From positions 186,001-250,000 of the forward strand of contig NZ_JAPEPJ010000001.1 in NCBI RefSeq assembly GCF_026340255.1: a stretch of DNA of 64,000 bases, in the 5' to 3' direction. The DNA is from Streptomyces sp. NBC_01408. Lineage in GTDB: Bacteria > Actinomycetota > Actinomycetes > Streptomycetales > Streptomycetaceae. Each line of letters opens with the position of its first letter. The stretch's first letter is position 1. Below are positions 55,780-63,637 of this stretch, one piece after another. Both the position numbers and the translations under genes were made by a program. Under the pieces are notes generated by a model, which did no database searches, was not told the origin of the DNA, and was given only the letters and a program-made list of their open reading frames with translations.

Positions 55780-56038
55780 AAGCCACAGACGGGCTGCGGA
55801 CGCTGAGACGGGAAGAGCACGTGGCAAGTTGACGCGCCCCCGCTTCCGGCCCCCATCTCACCGCTGTCTGCTGGTGGGTGGCCGTACCCGCGCCCCCGGC
55901 GTCCGTCAGATGGTGGTGGGGCCGGGCTCGGTCGTGCCGCTGGAGACCGGGCCGCCCATCGCTGATGTCCCCGCTCCTCTGTCCGTACCCAGGTAACCGT
56001 TCTTTTGGGGGCTTCCCGACAGTCCTGTCTTTCCGGGG

Positions 56039-56117
56039 CGGGACGGCCGGTCAAGGGTGGCCGCAGGCCATCGCGAAGCGACGCGACCGAAGGGAGCGCC
56101 CTTGAGGGGCCGGCCCG
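56039..56117. other. Large imperfect hairpin, candidate structured element
   Basis: Left arm 56039-56057 (CGGGACGGCCGGTCAAGGG) pairs with right arm 56099-56117 (CCCTTGAGGGGCCGGCCCG) with small bulges; the loop contains TCGC-GAA-GCGA. It is ~190 nt upstream of the NlpC/P60 start. It could be a leader RNA, a terminator or a mobile-repeat end. Confidence 0.45.
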
Positions 56118-56308
56118 ACACGGCAAGACGATGGGACTGACGGGAAACCCCCAAACCCTCCCTGATGAGCCTCACGGGTAGCAGGCCCCCCAAGCCCCCG
56201 CCCCACCCCACCCCCAGGGCCACACGGGGGAGTTCGGGCGGCTGGCCGAATCGGGTGGGGGATTTGTCATACCGGGCGTGGCAGCATCGGCGCCTCGGAG
56301 GTGACCCC

Positions 56309-57523
56309 ATGTCACGTCGGCCGCTTCGCGCCGCCTGCATCGCCACAGTGCTCGTACCCGCGCTCGTCACGGCCGGGCCGCTTCCCGGCGCCCACGCCGA
56401 GCCCGCCGGGCCCGGTGAGTCCGTCGGGGCGCTGCTCACCCGTCTGCAGGGCCTGTACCAGAAGGCCGAGGAGGCGACCGAGGCGTACAACGCCACCGAG
56501 GCCGCGCTGGGGGCCCGTCAGGGTGAGGAGCGGCGGCTGGCCTCCGAGCTCGGGAAGGCCCGTACCGCCCTCGGCTCCGAGAAGGCCGCCGCCGGGCGGC
56601 TGGCCCGGGAGCAGTACCAGGCCTCGCGGGGCCTGTCCCCGTACGCCCGGATGCTGCTGGCCGGGGATCCCCGGGTCGCGCTCGACCAGCGTCGGCTCGT
56701 CGCCCGTGAGGGTGCCCGGCGGGCTGCCGTACTGGAGCGGCTCGTGCGGGGTGAGCGGGAGGCGGGGGCGCTCGCCGTCCGGGCCCGCAAGGCCCTGGAC
56801 GCGGAGCAGAACCTGGCCGCGGAGCGCAAGCGGCACAAGGACGAGGTGGCCTCGCAGCTCCGGGCGGTGGAGCGGATGCTGTCTTCGCTGACTCCCGCGC
56901 AGCTCACGCAGTTGGGTGCGCGGGAGGCCGAGAACACCGCCGACGCGCAGCGGAAGCTGGTGGATTCGGGCCGGCTGGGGAGCCCCGGCGCCGCGGCCGC
57001 CCGTACGCCGACGGCCGCCGGGGGCGTGGCGCTGACGTACGCGGCGGCCCAGATCGGCAAGCCGTACGTCTGGGGCGCCGAGGGACCGGGGTCCTTCGAC
57101 TGCTCGGGGCTCACCTCGCAGGCCTGGGCACATGCGGGGCGGAGCATTCCGCGGACCAGCCAGGAGCAGTGGGCGCAGTTGCCGAAGGTGCCGCTCGATC
57201 AGCTGCGCCCGGGTGACCTGGTGGTCTACTTCCCCAAGGCCACGCATGTGGGCCTGTACATCGGCGACGGCAAGGTGATCCAGGCGCCGCGCCCCGGGGC
57301 GCGGGTCAAGGTGTCGCCCGTCGCCGCGAACCCGCTGCTCGGGGCGGTGCGGCCGGATCCGGAGGGGGCTCCGCTGGACCGCTTCGTGCCCCCGCCGCTG
57401 CCCGAGGGGGCGGCGGCGGGGGACGACGCGGGCTACTCGGCCGAGTCGGCGCCGGAAGGCGAGTCCGGCGAGTCGGACGACGAGCCGGACGGCGACGCCG
57501 ATGCGGCCACCTCCGCCAGGTAG
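56309..57523 (+). CDS. Secreted NlpC/P60 peptidoglycan endopeptidase
   Basis: 404 residues. Signal peptide (1-~30, ending GAHAEP), a long coiled-coil region (~40-215) as in RipA/CwlO-type hydrolases, then an NlpC/P60 domain (~245-350) with catalytic Cys in GPGSFDCSGLTSQAW and His in ATHVGLYIGDGKVI. It cleaves gamma-D-Glu-mDAP bonds in stem peptides. The ATG at 56309 has a near-perfect GGAGGTGA. The last ~30 residues are an acidic tail (ESGESDDEPDGDADA) encoded in the overlap with the convergent gene. Confidence 0.93.
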   Translation: MSRRPLRAACIATVLVPALVTAGPLPGAHAEPAGPGESVGALLTRLQGLYQKAEEATEAYNATEAALGARQGEERRLASELGKARTALGSEKAAAGRLAREQYQASRGLSPYARMLLAGDPRVALDQRRLVAREGARRAAVLERLVRGEREAGALAVRARKALDAEQNLAAERKRHKDEVASQLRAVERMLSSLTPAQLTQLGAREAENTADAQRKLVDSGRLGSPGAAAARTPTAAGGVALTYAAAQIGKPYVWGAEGPGSFDCSGLTSQAWAHAGRSIPRTSQEQWAQLPKVPLDQLRPGDLVVYFPKATHVGLYIGDGKVIQAPRPGARVKVSPVAANPLLGAVRPDPEGAPLDRFVPPPLPEGAAAGDDAGYSAESAPEGESGESDDEPDGDADAATSAR

Positions 57524-58734
57524 TCCGCCGCGTCCTCGGGGTCGTAGAAGTACGCGTCGAAGTCGGCCGGGTTGTCGAAGCCGTTGGCGAATCGATCCGC
57601 CACCGGCTGGAGCTGCCCGGCGGCGCCGATCAGGTTCAGCACGTGCTCCGGCGGGACGCCCAGCATCGCGTTCGTCCACTGGGTGACCGGCTTGCCCGTG
57701 GTGAACCAGTACTTGTCGAAGGTCGCCTTCATCCACGACTCGTCGAACGGCTTGTCCCCGTGCATCAGGATCGAGGAGAGGTACGAGGCCGCGCACTTGG
57801 CGGCGGAGTTCGAGCCCTGGCCGGTGATCGGGTCGTTGGCGACGACCACGTCCGCGACACCGAGCACGAGCCCGCCGCCCGGGAGGCGGCCGATGGGGTT
57901 GCGGACCACCGGCGCGTAGCGGCCGGCCAGGGTGGCGCCCGCGTCCGTCAGCTCCGCCTTCGTCGCCCGGGCGTGCTCCCAGGGCGTGAACTTCTCCATC
58001 AGGTCCAGCGTCAGCGCCAGGTGTTCCGCCGGGTCCTTGACGCCCTGGAAGGCGTCCAGCGGGCCGCCCGGGATGCCCTCCCAGAACAGGATGTCCGCCC
58101 GGCCGGAGGTGGTGAGGGTCGGCATGACGAAGAGTTCGCCGACGCCCGGCACCAGGTTGCAGCGGACGGCCTCGGTGTCCGGGTGCTCCGGGCGCGGGTC
58201 GAGTCCGTGCACGTACGAGACCGCGAGCACGCGCTGCGGGGCGTCGTAGGGGGAGCGCACCGCGTCCCTGCCGAACATCGACACCAGCTCGCCCTTGCCC
58301 GCGGCGACCAGCGTCAGGTCGTACGTGCGGGAGAAGTAGTCGAGGTCGGCGACGGAGGCGCCGTGGATGACGAGCTGTCCGCCGCGCTGCGCGAAGGTGT
58401 CGAGCCAGCCGGCCATCTTCACCCGCTGGTCGACGGACTGCGCGTAGCCCTTGAGGCGGCCGAGCCAGTCGATGGCGCGGGTGCCGTCGGGGGCGGCGAC
58501 GGAGACGCCGAGGCCCTGGATCTTCGGGGCCTGCTGCTCCCAGAAGTTGATCCGGAGGTCGCGCTCGTGCTGGAGCGCGGTGTCGAACATGCACTGCGTG
58601 GACATGACCCGTCCGGTGCGGATCTCGTCCGCCGTCCGGTTGGACATGAGGGTGACCTCGTACCCCTTCGACTGGAGTCCGAGGGCGAGCTGGAGACCGG
58701 ACTGGCCCGCTCCCACGACGAGTATCTTGCGCAT
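57433..58734 (-). CDS. FAD-dependent monooxygenase, styrene/indole monooxygenase (StyA) family
   Basis: 433 residues. The N-terminal FAD motif is KILVVGAGQSGLQLALGLQSKGYEVTLMSNR, followed by TRAIDWLGRLKGYAQ and a C-terminal GDANVVVANDPITGQGSNSA-like motif present as VADVVVANDPITGQGSNSA. StyA-type enzymes epoxidise styrene or oxidise indole with reduced FAD from a separate reductase; none is adjacent. It starts 20 nt after the CvnD-like GTPase stop, so it is the last gene of the conservon operon. It overlaps the convergent NlpC/P60 gene by 91 nt; its Ser/Pro-rich tail is coded there. Confidence 0.88.
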   Translation of the reverse strand: MRKILVVGAGQSGLQLALGLQSKGYEVTLMSNRTADEIRTGRVMSTQCMFDTALQHERDLRINFWEQQAPKIQGLGVSVAAPDGTRAIDWLGRLKGYAQSVDQRVKMAGWLDTFAQRGGQLVIHGASVADLDYFSRTYDLTLVAAGKGELVSMFGRDAVRSPYDAPQRVLAVSYVHGLDPRPEHPDTEAVRCNLVPGVGELFVMPTLTTSGRADILFWEGIPGGPLDAFQGVKDPAEHLALTLDLMEKFTPWEHARATKAELTDAGATLAGRYAPVVRNPIGRLPGGGLVLGVADVVVANDPITGQGSNSAAKCAASYLSSILMHGDKPFDESWMKATFDKYWFTTGKPVTQWTNAMLGVPPEHVLNLIGAAGQLQPVADRFANGFDNPADFDAYFYDPEDAADYLAEVAASASPSGSSSDSPDSPSGADSAE

Positions 58735-58754
58735 CTCACGTTCTCGATTCGGGT

Positions 58755-59393
58755 CTATTCGGGAGTGGAGTCGAGGGCGTGCCCCACCAGCGTCAGCAGG
58801 GATTCCACGACCGTCGGCCGACGCCGCGCGTCCATGATCACCACGGGTACGTCCGGCGGGATCGTGAGCGCCTCGCGCACGTCCTCGGGCTCGTACGACC
58901 GCGAGCCCTCGAAGTGGTTGACGGCGACGGCGTACGGGAGCCCGCAGCTCTCGAAGTAGTCGAGCGCGGGGAAGCAGTCGCGCAGCCGGCGGGTGTCGGC
59001 CAGGACGATGCCGCCTACGGCCCCCCGCACCAGGTCGTCCCACATGAACCAGAACCGCTCCTGGCCCGGGGTCCCGTACACGTAGAGGACGAGGTCGTCG
59101 GCGAGGGTGACGCGGCCGAAGTCCATGGCGACGGTGGTGGTGTTCTTGTCCGGGGTGCCGGAGAGGTCGTCGGTCGGGGCGGCGGCCTGGGTCATCACCG
59201 CCTCGGTGCGCAGCGGGGTGATCTCGGAGACGGAGGAGACGAAGGTGGTCTTGCCCACGCCGAAACCACCCGCGACCAGGACCTTGACGGCGACGGGTGC
59301 GCGGGAGCGGTCGTACTGCCAGGGCTGGACAGGCTCGTCGTCGGCCGTCGGCGCCACCGGCGGGACCGGCCGGTCAGAGACGGCGGAGGCCAC
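58755..59393 (-). CDS. Conservon GTPase (CvnD)
   Basis: 212-residue Ras-like P-loop GTPase of the MglA-like/CvnD family. Walker A is GGFGVGKTTFV, switch/G3 region DFGRV...GTPGQERFWFMWDDL (D-x2-G replaced by GTPGQ), and G4 is VNHFEG in place of NKxD, as is usual in these proteins. The N-terminal ~30 residues are a variable extension. It forms a membrane-associated, heterotrimeric-G-protein-like complex with CvnA-C. The start overlaps the CvnC stop by 20 nt. Confidence 0.95.
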   Translation of the reverse strand: MASAVSDRPVPPVAPTADDEPVQPWQYDRSRAPVAVKVLVAGGFGVGKTTFVSSVSEITPLRTEAVMTQAAAPTDDLSGTPDKNTTTVAMDFGRVTLADDLVLYVYGTPGQERFWFMWDDLVRGAVGGIVLADTRRLRDCFPALDYFESCGLPYAVAVNHFEGSRSYEPEDVREALTIPPDVPVVIMDARRRPTVVESLLTLVGHALDSTPE

Positions 59394-59763
59394 TGAGCAC
59401 CCTTTCGAGCAGTGCGCGTTCGGGGCGGCCGGTGCCGTGCCCGGTCCCGTAGACGCGGATCCTTCCCTGGTCGGCGAGGTCGCTGACCAGGACGCGGACC
59501 ACGCCGAGCGGCAGCTTCAGCAGCGCGGCTATCTCGGCGATCGTGCGCATGCGGCGGCAGACCTCGACGATGGCGGGCATCTCGGGCATGCGGTCGGGCT
59601 TCTGCGGCTCGGACGCCTTGGTCTCCAGGGCGGCGACGAAGGTCTCCACCAGCAGGACCTGCGTGAAGCGGGTGCGGCCGCCCGTGAGGGAGTAGGGACG
59701 GACACGGGCGGGGCGGCGGTCGGCGCCGCGTATCGGCAGCCGGTCGGAGGCCGGACTCCTCAC
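59374..59763 (-). CDS. Conservon DUF742 protein (CvnC)
   Basis: 129 residues with the DUF742 winged-helix-like domain: VRPYSLTGGRTRFTQVLLVETFVAAL, then CRRMRTIAEIAALLKLPLGVVRVLVSDLADQGRIRVYG. The GTG at 59763 overlaps the CvnB stop as GTGA. DUF742 proteins are the third partner of conservons and may contact DNA or the GTPase. Confidence 0.95.
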   Translation of the reverse strand: MRSPASDRLPIRGADRRPARVRPYSLTGGRTRFTQVLLVETFVAALETKASEPQKPDRMPEMPAIVEVCRRMRTIAEIAALLKLPLGVVRVLVSDLADQGRIRVYGTGHGTGRPERALLERVLSGLRRL

Positions 59764-60254
59764 GGGGTGTTCTCCATCGACTGGCGCAGCTCGCTGCGGA
59801 CTTCGGGGGTCAGGACGTGGCCGGCGCGGCCGACGAACAGGGCCATGTGGTAGGCGACGACGCTCATGTCGCAGTCGGGGGTGGCGTGCACCCCGAGCAG
59901 CGAGCCGTCGCTGATGGCCATGACGAAGACGGAGCCGTGCTCCATCGCCACCATGGTCTGCTTGACGGATCCGCCGTCCATGAGGGCTGCGGCGCCGGTG
60001 GTGAGGCTGCCGAGGCCGGAGACGATGGTGGCGAGGTCGGCGGAGGCGCCGCGCGGGCCGGTGGGGCGCCGTGGGCTCTCGGCGGGGCCCGCCGGTCCGG
60101 CTGGGCCGGCCGGATCGGAGGACAGCAGCAGGAGCCCGTCCGAGGACACGACGGCGACGGAGTTGACGCCGGGCACCTCCTCGACCAGGTCGGTCAGCAG
60201 CCACTGCAGGTTGCGGGCCTGGGTGCTCAGTCCGTACGTACTGGGCGCGGTCAT
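59760..60254 (-). CDS. Conservon roadblock/LC7 protein (CvnB)
   Basis: 164 residues of the roadblock/LC7 fold (QWLLTDLVEEVPGVNSVAVVSSDGLLLLSS...FVMAISDGSLLGVHATPDCDMSVVAYHMALFVGRAG). Such proteins are GAP-like partners of MglA/CvnD GTPases. A ~22-residue Pro/Ala/Gly insert (PAGPAGPAGPAE) interrupts the fold between strand and helix. The stop overlaps the CvnC start, and the start overlaps the CvnA stop. Confidence 0.95.
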   Translation of the reverse strand: MTAPSTYGLSTQARNLQWLLTDLVEEVPGVNSVAVVSSDGLLLLSSDPAGPAGPAGPAESPRRPTGPRGASADLATIVSGLGSLTTGAAALMDGGSVKQTMVAMEHGSVFVMAISDGSLLGVHATPDCDMSVVAYHMALFVGRAGHVLTPEVRSELRQSMENTP

Positions 60255-63200
60255 GTGCGTGCCTCCTGTGCGGTGTCCCCCCGGTCGGTCTGCCCCTGCC
60301 CCTGGTCCTGCCCCTGATCCTGCCCCTGATCCTGCGCGTCGTCCTGGTCGCGGTCCTGTGCGAGCTCGGCGGCGACCACGCGCCGCCCGTCCTGGGCGCC
60401 CTGGTAGAACCCGCCGAGGCGGCGGCGCAGTTCGTCGGCGTCGACCTTGCGCGGCGGCTCGGGCTTCGCGTCGGGCCGTACGTCGTCCACGCGCCCGGTG
60501 GCCACCGTGCGCGGGGTCCGCTTCGGCAGGCCCTTGCCGGTGACGGTCGGGTCTGCGGGGGCGCCCGGGGCGGGGTCGGCGTGGTCGGTGGGGTGGCCGC
60601 CCTGGCGGGGGATCCAGTTGCCCTCGTCGGCGGTGTGGCTGTGCGGGTCCGCCTCCGGCTCGGGGGTGGGAGCGGGCTCCGGCCCGGGCTCGGGCTCCGG
60701 CGCGGTGGCCGGTGCCGGGACGGTGAAGACCTGCTCGGCGGGCGGCAGCGGGCCGTCCAGCGGGTCGGCGAAGGCCACCGGGTCGGCCTCGGCGACGACC
60801 CGGGCCAGCAGCTCCTCGGCCGCGGCGGGCTCGGGCAGCAGCTCGGCGACCCCGGCCTCGGGCGCGGCCCCGGACTCGGCCTCGGCTTCGGGCTCGGCTT
60901 CGGCCTGCGCCGGAGCCGCGAACGTCTCCGGGGCGGCATCCGGAACCACCCGGGCCAGCAGCTCCTCGGCCGCGGCGGGCTCGGGCAGCAGCTCGGCGAC
61001 GCCGGCCTCGGGCGAGGCCGTCTGCGCGGGCTCCTGCTCCTGCGCGGGCCCCTGCTCCTGCGCGGGCTCCTGCTCCTGCGCGGGCTCCTGCTCCTGCGCG
61101 GGCTCCGCCGGCCGCTCCGCCGCCTCGGCTCCGCGCACGCGCGCCGGCAGGGTGTTCTCGTTCGCCTCCGCGATCACGCCCGGCAGGCGCAGCGCGGGCC
61201 CGCCCGGCGTGGCCAGGGTGTGGACCGGGGACACCGGCGCGCCGGCCGGGAGGAGCGCCGCCGGGACGACCACCAGGGCCTCGGTCCCGCCGTGCCGCGG
61301 GGCGCGCAGCTCCGCGGTGACCCCGTGCCGGGCCGCGAGCCGCCCGGCCACGTACAGGCCGAGGCCCAGGCCGTGTTCCGCCTCGGATTCCTCGTCGTAG
61401 GCCTCGGGCGTGGACAGCCGGGAGTTCAGCGATTCCAGCCGGTCCTCGGTGACCCCGATGCCCTCGTCCACGACGGACAGCACCACTTCACCGGAGTCCA
61501 GCAGCCGGCCGGACACCTTGACCTTGACCTCCGGCGGCGAGAAGGTCGTCGCGTTCTCCAGGAGTTCGGCCAGCAGGTGCGAGATGTCGTCGGCGGCGTG
61601 TCCCGCCACCTGGATGTACGAGGGCAGGTCCGCGAGGTCGACGCGCTCGTAGCGCTCGATCTCGCTGACGGCGGCGCGCATGACGTCGACCAGCGGTACC
61701 GGGAGCACCTGGCCGTGGCCGTGTTCCTGCCCGGCGAGGACCAGCAGGTTCTCGTTGTGGCGGCGCATCACGGTCGCCAGGTGGTCCAGCTTGAACAGGG
61801 TCGCCAGCCGGTCCGGGTCCTGCTCCTTGGACTCCAGTTCCTCGATGACCGCGAGCTGGCGCTCGACCAGGCCCAGGGTCCGCAGGGACAGGGAGACGGA
61901 GGTCGTGGACATGACCCGGCGGTGTTCCTCCAGGCCTGCGCGGAGCTTCGTCAGCTCCTCCTCCAGCACCTCCCGGCTGGACGTCAGCGCCTCGTTGCGG
62001 CCGATGAGCCGGCGGCGGTCGGCGTCGAGCCCGGCGATCCGGGTGTGCAGGGAGACGGTCTGGTCGCGGACCGCGTTCAGGTGGCGGACGACCTCGGCGA
62101 ACTCGTCGTTGCGGCCGGTGAAGCGCACCGGCTCCACCGAGCCCTCCGGCGTTGCCAGCCGCTCCGCGCCCCGGCGCAGGACCGACAGCGGGCGGGTCAG
62201 CGAGCGCGCCACGGCGGTGGAGACGCCCACTGCGACCAGGAACAGCACGCCCAGCAGCCCGACGAGGGTCTCCAGCCGGGTCACGTCGTCGTCGCGCAGC
62301 CCGGCGAGCGCGGTGGCCCGCTGGCCGGCGAGGGTGGATTCGACGGACCGCATCCGGTCGATGCGGGCGGTGAGCGCGGGGGCGATGGTGGCCCCGTCGG
62401 TCCGGCGGTCGGCCGGGGACAGGGTGGGCCGCTCGGTGAGCCGCTTGAGGTGGTCGTCGGCCGCCTTGACCTCGGGTCCGGTGACGGTCGCGGCGAGGGT
62501 CTGGCGTACGTCGGGCCGGGCGACCCGCGCGAAGTCCTCCAGGGCGGCCTGTTCCCGTACGCGGGCCCGCTGTGCGGCGGTGGTGAGTTCGTCCGTCACG
62601 GCCGAGTTGGGGAGCTGCTCGCCGCGGGGGACGGCCAGCGCGGCGAGCAGCAGTCCACGGGTGGCCGAGGCCTGTTCCACGGCCTGCCCCAGCGGGGCCA
62701 GCGGCCGGACGGTGGCCAGGGCGGCCTCGGCGCGCGGCGGCGTCAGCTCGGTGAGCCGGTCGCCCGGGGCGAGGAGTTCGGCGATGACGCCGGCGTAGGC
62801 CTGGTGGGCGGCGAGGGCGCTGCCCTTGCCGTCGACGGCCTCGGCGCGCACGGCCAGGACCCGGCCGAGGGCGCGGGCGAGTTCCTCGTCGGCCTCGGCC
62901 CGGACCTCGGCGAGCTGCCGGTCGGTGCGGGTGGCGCGCTCCTGGACGGCGCCCTTGGCGGCGCCGGGACGGCCCTTGGCGACGTACTCGATGACGGCGT
63001 CGCGCTCGTCGCCGAGGAGGTGCGCGAGGGTGAGGGTCTGCCTGGTCTGTTCCGCGAGGGTGACCAGGCGTTGGGAATCCTTGAGTTCCGTCGAGGCGGT
63101 GACGACGGCGGGTGCGCCGGCCGCTAGGACAGTGAGGCCGGCGACGGCTACGCCTACGACCAGCCTGCGGCGCACGCGGACGCGGCGTCCTGCGGGGGCC

Positions 63201-63259
63201 GGGCCGTCGATGGCGGTGCCGTTCTTCCGAGACCGCTTCTTCTGCACCGGTGCTCGCAA
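60251..63259 (-). CDS. Conservon sensor kinase-like protein (CvnA) with repetitive tail
   Basis: 1002 residues. Membrane helices at ~33-55 and ~333-353 flank a large extracellular sensor domain (nitrate/sulfonate-type, helical). HAMP follows (~355-405), then a coiled coil and a HATPase domain (LLAELLENATTFSPPEVKVKVSG, DEGIGVTEDRLESL, EHGLGLGLYVAGRLA). No phospho-acceptor H-box is evident, as usual for CvnA. The C-terminal ~300 residues are disordered: AQEQEP repeats, two copies of GVAELLPEPAAAEELLARVV and a QDQGQDQG end. Confidence 0.95.
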   Translation of the reverse strand: MRAPVQKKRSRKNGTAIDGPAPAGRRVRVRRRLVVGVAVAGLTVLAAGAPAVVTASTELKDSQRLVTLAEQTRQTLTLAHLLGDERDAVIEYVAKGRPGAAKGAVQERATRTDRQLAEVRAEADEELARALGRVLAVRAEAVDGKGSALAAHQAYAGVIAELLAPGDRLTELTPPRAEAALATVRPLAPLGQAVEQASATRGLLLAALAVPRGEQLPNSAVTDELTTAAQRARVREQAALEDFARVARPDVRQTLAATVTGPEVKAADDHLKRLTERPTLSPADRRTDGATIAPALTARIDRMRSVESTLAGQRATALAGLRDDDVTRLETLVGLLGVLFLVAVGVSTAVARSLTRPLSVLRRGAERLATPEGSVEPVRFTGRNDEFAEVVRHLNAVRDQTVSLHTRIAGLDADRRRLIGRNEALTSSREVLEEELTKLRAGLEEHRRVMSTTSVSLSLRTLGLVERQLAVIEELESKEQDPDRLATLFKLDHLATVMRRHNENLLVLAGQEHGHGQVLPVPLVDVMRAAVSEIERYERVDLADLPSYIQVAGHAADDISHLLAELLENATTFSPPEVKVKVSGRLLDSGEVVLSVVDEGIGVTEDRLESLNSRLSTPEAYDEESEAEHGLGLGLYVAGRLAARHGVTAELRAPRHGGTEALVVVPAALLPAGAPVSPVHTLATPGGPALRLPGVIAEANENTLPARVRGAEAAERPAEPAQEQEPAQEQEPAQEQGPAQEQEPAQTASPEAGVAELLPEPAAAEELLARVVPDAAPETFAAPAQAEAEPEAEAESGAAPEAGVAELLPEPAAAEELLARVVAEADPVAFADPLDGPLPPAEQVFTVPAPATAPEPEPGPEPAPTPEPEADPHSHTADEGNWIPRQGGHPTDHADPAPGAPADPTVTGKGLPKRTPRTVATGRVDDVRPDAKPEPPRKVDADELRRRLGGFYQGAQDGRRVVAAELAQDRDQDDAQDQGQDQGQDQGQGQTDRGDTAQEART

Positions 63260-63637
63260 TCCTGTACGTGTGCTCGTGCTCGTCTACTCGTGTGGCCGAG
63301 GTAACGGCCGGTCAACAAGTAAACGCCCCCTGCCCCCTCGTACCGCCTCAGACCTTTGCAGTGTGATGGGGGGAGAGCCGCACATCGCCCACCCGGCCAC
63401 TCGAACGAGTGAACATCACGGAAGAGTTGGCAACCAACTCGGACACCCCGTGCCAGAGCGCCTCCGCGGACGGGTGGTTGAAAGATCGATGCGGCCTTTG
63501 GCAGGATGCCCGGCCACATCGCACGCCCGGGGCCGGGATTCCGGGGCCGTCGGGTGCGCCGAGGGGCCGGCGCCCCTCCCGCCCGCTTCGGTACGGACTT
63601 CCCGGGCGCGGCCGGGCCCGCCGGGCAGAATGCGGGT
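63260..63637. promoter_or_regulatory. Divergent control region of the conservon and PP2C gene
   Basis: 378 nt. Two perfect palindromes, CACTCG-AA-CGAGTG (63398-63411) and GAGTTGG-CAA-CCAACTC (63424-63440), lie close together. A TTGACC element at ~63313 (minus strand) could be part of the conservon promoter. A short open frame from 63409 overlaps these palindromes and is not convincing. Confidence 0.5.

Larger units (their letters stand above)
55549..56308. other. Intergenic accessory region with hairpins and possible remnant
   Basis: 760 nt. It contains the terminator of the secreted-protein gene, a possible gene remnant (55645-55779), a large imperfect hairpin (56039-56117) and the promoter region of the NlpC/P60 gene. 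No intact gene is seen. Confidence 0.5.

Noticed and set aside
56160..56308. c-di-AMP (ydaO) riboswitch before the NlpC/P60 gene
   Set aside because: Known upstream of some Streptomyces wall hydrolase genes, but the conserved elements I would expect are not found; only a GGCCGAAT stretch is vaguely similar.
60581..63127. 848-codon plus-strand ORF
   Set aside because: Complement of the CvnA coding frame; repetitive LLLRGLLLLRG segments simply mirror the AQEQEP repeats.
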